Shown piece by piece: positions 27,159 through 32,403 of a stretch of DNA of 32,403 bases. Numbering within the stretch: the stretch's first letter is position 1; each line of letters starts with the position of its first letter. The translations under genes were made by a program, and so were the position numbers. The notes beneath the pieces were generated by a model that was not told the DNA's origin, made no database searches, and was given only the letters and a program-made list of their open reading frames with translations. Source of the DNA: Telluria beijingensis (GTDB lineage: Bacteria > Pseudomonadota > Gammaproteobacteria > Burkholderiales > Burkholderiaceae_D); NCBI RefSeq assembly GCF_030770395.1, contig NZ_CP132480.1:5796307-5828709 (forward strand). Reading direction: 5' to 3'.

Positions 27159-27929
27159 CTAACGGCTCGACTCGACCTTGGCCGCCACTTCCACCTCGAC
27201 CCCGCGCGACCGCATGAACGCCACCCGAGTCGCGTGCATCGCATCCTTCGGATCGAGCGCCATGCACACGCTGGCCACGCCGGTGCAGCCATGCGGCTCC
27301 TTGCGCAGCTGTTCGAACACCAGCCGGTCCTCGCCGTCGCCGCCGGAGAACGCGGCGCACGACCACAGGTGCACGATATGCAGCAGCTGCAGCTTGTCGA
27401 TCGCCAGCCCGCTCGGGCGCACGAAGCCGCCGAAGCGCTCGGCGTAGATGCCGCGGCCCACGCCGACGCTCTCGATCTCGTCCACGCACAGTTCCTGGCC
27501 GGTATTGCCGTCGGCGTAGACAGAATACGAGAACGCCCACTTCCTGCCTTCGATCGCGCCCAACACCTGCGCGCAATGGTCTTCCTTGAACCAGTCGTCG
27601 TCGTCCAGGTAGACCACCACCCGGCTGTCGGCCAGCAGGGTCAGCGCCGAGCGCAGCGAGCCGCCATAGAACGAGGCGTGCACCCCGCCGTGGCGCCGCG
27701 ACGTGGAGTAACCGAGGTCGATCAGGCTGAGCGTCACGTGCGGCGGGCATGCCGGCACCAGCTCCGCCAGCAGCGCGTCCAGCTGCCCCTGCGGATCGCA
27801 GTCGACGCCGATCAGGATCTGGATGCGGCCGTCGATGCGCTGGCGATAGACCGACCGCACGGCGCGCGCCAGCGACAGGCGGCAGGTGGTGACGATCGCC
27901 ACCGCGACGGCATGGCTCCCGGAGTTCAT
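27159..27929 (-). CDS. GT2-family glycosyltransferase
   Basis: Protein of 256 residues starting at the ATG at 27929 that overlaps the stop of the gene upstream (ATGA, 27926-27929). The fold is a GT-A domain: VAVAIVTTCRLSLARAVRSV opens it, ILIGVDCDP is the second strand, and ADSRVVVYLDDDDWFKEDH (about 100-118) holds the DDDD metal-binding motif. SGGDGEDRLVFEQL fits the general-base acidic block. It transfers a sugar from a nucleotide donor in the cytoplasm. Co-transcribed with the GT25-like gene and located downstream of the autotransporter gene on the same strand. Substrate unknown. Confidence 0.85.
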   Translation of the reverse strand: MNSGSHAVAVAIVTTCRLSLARAVRSVYRQRIDGRIQILIGVDCDPQGQLDALLAELVPACPPHVTLSLIDLGYSTSRRHGGVHASFYGGSLRSALTLLADSRVVVYLDDDDWFKEDHCAQVLGAIEGRKWAFSYSVYADGNTGQELCVDEIESVGVGRGIYAERFGGFVRPSGLAIDKLQLLHIVHLWSCAAFSGGDGEDRLVFEQLRKEPHGCTGVASVCMALDPKDAMHATRVAFMRSRGVEVEVAAKVESSR

Positions 27930-28675
27930 GGCCGCGCCACCGCGAAGGGATAGCCGCCCTTCTCCGCCAGGATGCGCTGGCGCAGCTGCTGCGCCGCCAG
28001 CGCGCCCGGGCGATGGTGGGTGGCGTCGCGCTGCGGCGCATGGGTCGACGCCAGCGCGACGTCGTCGTAGAAGTACGGCACCGTCGCCGTATAGCAGATG
28101 CTGCGCCGGTACAGCAGGTGGTCGGCGACCAGCTTGCCCCAGGCGTAGACCCCCGACAGGTCGAGCCCCACGCCGTCCGGGCTGTAGCGCGCCAGCAGCG
28201 CTTCCAGCGCGCCGCGCCGGGCGACCCAGGCGCCGGCCGAATAGCAGACCGGTTCCCACTCGTGCCACAGGATACCGTGGCGCAGGTAGAGTTCGCCCAG
28301 CTCGGCCACCACCGGCGCGTGGCTCACGTGCAGCTGCAGGATTTCCCAGTCGGGCGGGGCCGACGCCAGCAGCGCCGCGCCGTCGTAGCGGTGGTGGGCG
28401 CGCACGTCGTCTTCCATGATCACGGCCGCCCCGCTGCCATCCAGGTCGGCAGCGAGCGCGGCGCCGGCGGCGCGCAGGTGCGAGGCGAAGATGGACAGCT
28501 CGGGCAACGAGTTGGCGAACGGTTCGCGCACGCTGGCCGTCGGCAGCGTGTCGGGCGTGACCGCCTCCACGCGCGCGTGCGCGACGCCGGCGGCGTCGAA
28601 CGCCTGCTGCGCCAGCAGGCGGCGCTGGGCGTCGGCGGCGCGGTTGATCCAGAAATGGGGCAGTCCTTCGAGCAT
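27926..28675 (-). CDS. GT25-family (LPS-type) glycosyltransferase
   Basis: Protein of 249 residues from the ATG at 28675 (MLEGLPHFWINRAADAQRR). An ATG at 28702 is in frame but lies within a terminator hairpin (28700-28724), so the downstream start is favoured. LPHFWINRAADAQRRLLAQQ is the beginning of GT25 proteins (usually VINLxRxxxR). GAAVIMEDDVRAHHRYD (about 80-97) is their acidic EDD block, and the region SAGAWVARRGALEALL matches the usual GAYxVSxxGAxKLL block. These enzymes typically add sugars to LPS or to glycoproteins. The stop overlaps the GT2 gene downstream. Confidence 0.82.
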   Translation of the reverse strand: MLEGLPHFWINRAADAQRRLLAQQAFDAAGVAHARVEAVTPDTLPTASVREPFANSLPELSIFASHLRAAGAALAADLDGSGAAVIMEDDVRAHHRYDGAALLASAPPDWEILQLHVSHAPVVAELGELYLRHGILWHEWEPVCYSAGAWVARRGALEALLARYSPDGVGLDLSGVYAWGKLVADHLLYRRSICYTATVPYFYDDVALASTHAPQRDATHHRPGALAAQQLRQRILAEKGGYPFAVARP

Positions 28676-28699
28676 GGCGTCCAGTCTAGCGTAAAACGA

Positions 28700-28724
28700 C
28701 ATGGGCCGGCAGTGCCGGCCCATG
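28700..28724 (-). terminator. Intrinsic terminator after the autotransporter gene
   Basis: A 25-bp palindrome: CATGGGCCGGCA (28700-28711), one base, TGCCGGCCCATG (28713-28724). It lies 27 bp beyond the autotransporter stop codon. On the minus strand it is followed by TCGTTTTACG, giving a short T-run. Read-through could still link the two glycosyltransferases to the autotransporter. Confidence 0.7.
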
Positions 28725-28751
28725 CAGGGATTGCAGCCTACGGCGACCGGA

Positions 28752-31700
28752 TCAGAACACCCCGCGCAGGCCGGCGTTGCCGCCCACCGTGCGGTAGTCG
28801 CTGCGCGCTTCGCCGTTCACGCCGAAGTAGAGGTAGGCCCCCTTCTTCAGCTGCACGGTGCCGGTGACGCTACCCTCGACGAAGCCGCGGCCCACATCCG
28901 GCGCGCCGATGCCGAAGCGGGCGCCGGCCAGGGTGGCCGTCACTTCGGGACGCAGCAGCTCGCCGCCGTCGACGCCGGCGCCGACCTTGAAGCGCCAGGT
29001 CGAGGCCTGCAGCGGATCGACGTTGCGCGAAGCGCCGGCCAGGCCCGCCACCACGCGGGTGCCGGTGGCCGACCAGTCGTCCAGCGCCAGCGCCGCCGCC
29101 GAGGTCGAGGCTTCCAGCAGTGCGTCGCGCTCGACGCGCTGCAGCGTCACCCGGGCGAACGGCGCCAGGGTGGCGTCGCCCATCGGCTTCGGCAGGCTCG
29201 CGCCGAAGCCCAGCAGCGCGCTATTGCCGGCGCCGCGCGTGGCCAGGCCGGCGGACCCGCCCAGCGGATCGGCGCGCCGGCTTTCGGTCTTGTCGCGGCC
29301 ATAGGCGCCCTGCAGGTCGAACACCACGCTGCCCGCGGCCGCCTCGCCATAGGCGAACACCTTGTTCTGGCGCAGCTTGCCGCTGCCGGCCTGCGCGTCG
29401 AGGTCGGTGCTGGCGTGGCTGGCGCCGAAGCCCAGGCGCATGCCAGGTCCCTGCAGCAGGTCGAAGCCCACCGTCACCTGCACGCGGTCGGCGTCAAAGC
29501 CCGATGCGACATCGCCGTCCTTCCACTTGGCGCGGCCGGCGCCGAGGTCGATCCACAGCGCGCGCCCGTCCTGGCTATCCGCGCGCTGCAGCAGCGTGCG
29601 CTGCAATTCCCAGCCGGCCTGCGGCAGGGCCGCCGCCAGCGCGCCGTGCACCTCGCCCGACAGGCCCTGCAGCACGCCGCCCAGTTGCTGCGCATTGCGC
29701 GAACCGGTCTCGTAGCTCAGCGTGGTCTGGGTCGCGCTGCCCTTGCCGGCCTGGTCGAGGTCGACGATGCGGTCGAGCGCGCCGCCCACGGCCTGCGCGT
29801 TGGCGCCCTCCTCTTGCGCCCAGGTGGCGTAGGAGGCCGGCAGCACCTTCAGCTCGATGCTGTCGTTGCCGCCGTAGTCGTAGAAGGCCGCCAGGCGGGT
29901 GTTCGGGGCCAGTCCCTGCGGCTGCGCCAGGGTGTCGAAGCGGCCGTCGATGCCGCCTTGCGCCGTCAGGATGCGGAAGTTCTGACCCAGCTCCGGCACG
30001 TACGCCGCCGAACCGTAGCCAGCCTGGCCAGGCGTGTACAGGTTCGCCAGCGCCGGCGCCAGGGTGGCGCCGGCCTCGATCGTGAAGCGCTTGCCGTTGA
30101 CCACGTGCAGGAAGGAGTAGTGGCCGACCGCGCCGACCGGCGTGTTCGCGCTGGCCTGCACCGCGCCGCCGATGTCCTGCTTGTAGGTACTGCCGGCGGC
30201 CATCGTGATGTTCGCGTCGGCGCTCAGCATGCCCGGCGAATTACCCGGCGACAGGGTGCCGTGGACCACCACGTCGCCCTGCACGGTGCCGGCGCCGCCC
30301 AGGGTCGCGCCCTTGGCCACCGTGACCTTGCTGGCGAACACGCCGTTGGCCAGCAGCTTGCCTTCCAGGACACAGGTGGCGTCGATGCGCGCCGCGCCGA
30401 GCACGTTCAGGGTGCCGAGGCCGGTCTTGTTGAAGCAGCCGTCGCCGCTGCCGGTCGAGATCAGGCCGCCCGTCAGCGAGGTGGTGGTGCCGGCATCGAC
30501 GTTGATGTCGGTCTGGCGGCCCATATTGATGTCCTGGCCGGTCAGGATGTCGACCGTGGCGTGGATGGTGCCCGAATTGAAGGTCATCACGCTGCCCCAG
30601 CCCAGGCCCCAGGAATTGGTCACCTTGACCAGGCCCGAGTTGATGGTCAGGCCGCCGGTCCAGCCGTCGCCCGGCCGGTTGGCGCCGAGCCGGCCGCCGG
30701 CATTGTCGCCGGCCAGCACCAGCGTGCCCGCGCCGTCCTTGACGATGCGGCCGGCGCCGCTGATATTGCCGTCCAGGGTGACGACGCTGTCGGCGCCGTC
30801 GGTGCTGATCTGGCCATTGTTCGCCGTGACCTCGATCGCGCGCGCCGAGTCGAGCGTGCCGGTGGTGTGCAGGCGGCCGCCGTCGAGCACCAGGCCGTTG
30901 CCGGCCGCACCCAGGTTGGTGTCACGCTCGATGCGCAGGGTGGCGCCGGAGCCGATCGTGGTGTCGCCGGTATAGGTATTGTCGGCGCCGAGCGCCAGGG
31001 TGCCGCCTTTCACCTGCAGGCCGCTACCGTTGGCCAGCACGCCGTCCAGGATCGCGGTGCCCGCTCCCTGCTTGACCAGCGTGCCGCTGCCGGCCACCGT
31101 GCCCGTCTCGTGCAGGGTGGTTGCGGCAGCCACGTCGAGCGTGCCGACGCCGGCCAGCAGCAGGCCACGGTCGTGGTCCAGGCTGGCGCCGGTCTGCCAG
31201 GTGGCGTCGCGCAGTTCCAGCGCGCTGCGTCCGCGGCCCAGGTTGGCGGCGGCATCCGTGCGCAGGGTGGCGTTCGACACCACGGTCTTGCCGGTATAGG
31301 TATTGTCGCCATTCAGCGCCAGCGTGCCGCCGTTCAGGTTCAGGCCGCCGCTGCCCGCGAAGGTGCCGTCGAAAGCGCCGCTGCCGTGGGCCAGGTCCAG
31401 CGTGTTCGCGCCCAGCAGGACAGTGCCGGCGCCGTGCAACTCCGCCACCCTCACCGCGCCGGCCGCGCCGGCGATGTCGAACACGCCGTACACGCCCAGC
31501 GCGCTGTTGGCGACGCCGCCCTTGCCTGCCAGGACCAGGCTGGCGCCCTTGGCAATGTCGGTGGCGCCCGTATACTCCTGGGCCGCGCTCAGGGTCAGCT
31601 TGCCGCCGGCAAGCTCGAGGCCGCCGGCGCCGCCGATGGTGCCGCCGAAGGTGTCGTCGGCCTCGGTCAGGCTCAGGGTCTGGCTGCCGAGGCGCACCGT

Positions 31701-32403
31701 GCCGGCGCCCTTCAGGCCCTTGAGCGCGACCTTGCCGCTGCTGGCGGCGATGTCGAAGCTGCCGTCGACCTCGAGCCGGCTGTTGGCGATGCTGCCCTTG
31801 CCCGTCAGGATCAGCGTAGCGCCGTCGGCGATGGTGGTGCCGCCACTGTAGGTGTTGACGCCGCTCAGCGTTTCGCTGCCGGCCTCCACGCTCAAGCCGC
31901 CGGCGCCGCCGATGACGCCCGCGAAATTGCCGGCCGCCTGAGTCAGGACCAGGCTATTGCTGCCAAGCTGCACGTCGCCGTTGCCGGACAGCGACTTGAT
32001 GCGCGCGCTGTCGGCGCCGCTGGCGTCGAACACGCCGTCCACGTCCAGCGCGCTGGCGGCGATAGCGCCCTTGCCGGCCAGGACCAGGCTGGCGCCATCG
32101 GCGATCGTGGTGGCGCCCGTATACTCCTGGGCCGCGCTCAGGGTCAGCTTGCCGCCGGCGATGTCGAGACCGCCGGCGCCGCCGATGGTGCCGCCGAAGG
32201 TGTCGGCGGCCTCGGTCAGGCTCAGGGTCTGGCTGCCGAGGCGCACCGCGCCGTCACCGAGCAGGCTCTTGATCGCGGCCTTGCCGCTGCTGGCCGCGAT
32301 GTCGAGCACGCCGTCGACTTCGACCCGGCTGTCGGCGATGCTGCCCTTGCCCGCCAGCGCCAGCGTGGCGCCCTCGGCGACCGTGGTGCGGCCGCGATAG
32401 GTG
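28752..32403 (-). CDS. Autotransporter with a passenger of beta-strand repeats (N-terminus beyond the window)
   Basis: The open frame runs uninterrupted from the stop at 28752 through the right edge, more than 1200 residues, so the signal peptide and the first part of the passenger are outside. The passenger holds tandem autotransporter-associated beta-strand repeats (YTGATTIADGASLVLAGKG, GGAGGL, LSAAQE/LSGVNT), then a diverged region, an unlinked stalk (GTVQGDVVVHGTLSPGNSPG is the usual marker before the barrel) and a C-terminal beta-barrel of about 270 residues starting near WIDLGAGRAKW. The final residue is phenylalanine (GGNAGLRGVF), the signature for assembly by the BAM complex. Type V secretion; the passenger is likely surface-exposed and adhesive, forming a long beta-helix. 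Two glycosyltransferase genes follow downstream. Passenger function is not readable. Confidence 0.93.
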   Translation of the reverse strand, partial: TYRGRTTVAEGATLALAGKGSIADSRVEVDGVLDIAASSGKAAIKSLLGDGAVRLGSQTLSLTEAADTFGGTIGGAGGLDIAGGKLTLSAAQEYTGATTIADGASLVLAGKGAIAASALDVDGVFDASGADSARIKSLSGNGDVQLGSNSLVLTQAAGNFAGVIGGAGGLSVEAGSETLSGVNTYSGGTTIADGATLILTGKGSIANSRLEVDGSFDIAASSGKVALKGLKGAGTVRLGSQTLSLTEADDTFGGTIGGAGGLELAGGKLTLSAAQEYTGATDIAKGASLVLAGKGGVANSALGVYGVFDIAGAAGAVRVAELHGAGTVLLGANTLDLAHGSGAFDGTFAGSGGLNLNGGTLALNGDNTYTGKTVVSNATLRTDAAANLGRGRSALELRDATWQTGASLDHDRGLLLAGVGTLDVAAATTLHETGTVAGSGTLVKQGAGTAILDGVLANGSGLQVKGGTLALGADNTYTGDTTIGSGATLRIERDTNLGAAGNGLVLDGGRLHTTGTLDSARAIEVTANNGQISTDGADSVVTLDGNISGAGRIVKDGAGTLVLAGDNAGGRLGANRPGDGWTGGLTINSGLVKVTNSWGLGWGSVMTFNSGTIHATVDILTGQDINMGRQTDINVDAGTTTSLTGGLISTGSGDGCFNKTGLGTLNVLGAARIDATCVLEGKLLANGVFASKVTVAKGATLGGAGTVQGDVVVHGTLSPGNSPGMLSADANITMAAGSTYKQDIGGAVQASANTPVGAVGHYSFLHVVNGKRFTIEAGATLAPALANLYTPGQAGYGSAAYVPELGQNFRILTAQGGIDGRFDTLAQPQGLAPNTRLAAFYDYGGNDSIELKVLPASYATWAQEEGANAQAVGGALDRIVDLDQAGKGSATQTTLSYETGSRNAQQLGGVLQGLSGEVHGALAAALPQAGWELQRTLLQRADSQDGRALWIDLGAGRAKWKDGDVASGFDADRVQVTVGFDLLQGPGMRLGFGASHASTDLDAQAGSGKLRQNKVFAYGEAAAGSVVFDLQGAYGRDKTESRRADPLGGSAGLATRGAGNSALLGFGASLPKPMGDATLAPFARVTLQRVERDALLEASTSAAALALDDWSATGTRVVAGLAGASRNVDPLQASTWRFKVGAGVDGGELLRPEVTATLAGARFGIGAPDVGRGFVEGSVTGTVQLKKGAYLYFGVNGEARSDYRTVGGNAGLRGVF
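31299..32399 (-). repeat. Tandem passenger repeats: four units in two dimers
   Basis: Four units of 91-92 codons, at 32399-32124, 32123-31851, 31850-31575 and 31574-31299. Units 1 and 3 match each other more closely than their neighbours (both end GGKLTLSAAQE), as do the starts of units 2 and 4 (ASLVLAGKG), so the true period is a dimer of 183 codons, 549 bp. The same DNA block around GTGGCGCCCG TATACTCCTG recurs 549 bp apart (31561 and 32110). The array probably continues past the right edge. Confidence 0.88.

Noticed and set aside
31299..32399. Regularly spaced DNA repeats that could suggest a CRISPR or satellite array
   Set aside because: The period is about 275 bp, the repeats are in one open frame, and they encode autotransporter beta-strand repeats.

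Overview
The window is a GC-rich (roughly two-thirds G+C by eye), densely coded bacterial chromosome segment. Gene content and protein style (PobA, RlmJ, AceA with a ClpB neighbour, PBP1A, a prokaryotic OPT transporter, paired DUF1428 genes, REP-like intergenic elements) suggest a betaproteobacterium of the Burkholderiales, most like Massilia and relatives in the Oxalobacteraceae. That placement is by impression, not by a search. No tRNA, rRNA, CRISPR array or complete insertion sequence was recognised.

Layout. 1-2596 (+): the end of a crotonase-family gene, an exported alpha/beta hydrolase and pobA, an aromatic-acid (hydroxycinnamate / 4-hydroxybenzoate) catabolic set. 2619-4453 (-): an HDOD protein and two small paralogous lipoproteins that share an upstream element. 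4558-8049 (-): an overlapping three-gene operon encoding a photoactive-yellow-protein-like PAS protein, a PAS-GGDEF diguanylate cyclase and a GADEF-EAL phosphodiesterase. 8180-8961 (-): two tandem DUF1428 genes. 9059-11512 (-): PBP1A. 11667-13937 (+): an OPT-family transporter. 14084-16000: an NAD(P)-dependent epimerase divergent from a LysR regulator. 16097-17167 (-): rlmJ. 17323-18621 (-): aceA, with palindromic operator candidates upstream. 18970-21579 (-): clpB, with a clear sigma-32 type promoter. 21775-25805 (+): four closely linked glycosyltransferases (GT32-like, GT4, GT32, GT2). 25904-27128: a hypothetical gene and a mazEF toxin-antitoxin pair with its own operator. 27159-28675 (-): two more glycosyltransferases (GT2, GT25-like), directly downstream of a very large autotransporter (28752 to beyond the right edge) whose passenger carries tandem beta-strand repeats.

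How the parts fit. The most notable unit is the PYP-like / cyclase / phosphodiesterase operon. The three genes overlap by a few bases, the two enzymes share the same N-terminal sensory domain, one keeps an intact GGEEF with an inhibitory RxxD site and the other an intact EAL behind a degenerate GADEF. The PYP-like protein keeps the residues that match the chromophore cysteine, tyrosine and glutamate of photoactive yellow protein. This looks like a sensory switch for cyclic di-GMP, possibly responding to blue light. The genes for hydroxycinnamate-type metabolism lie about 5.5 kb away, which is suggestive only, because PYP uses p-coumaroyl-CoA as chromophore donor. A second notable unit is the autotransporter flanked by six glycosyltransferase genes, which raises the possibility of a glycosylated surface adhesin. 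Intergenic spaces hold two copies of a 104-bp inverted-repeat element, one 98-bp double-hairpin element, and several intrinsic-terminator-like hairpins.
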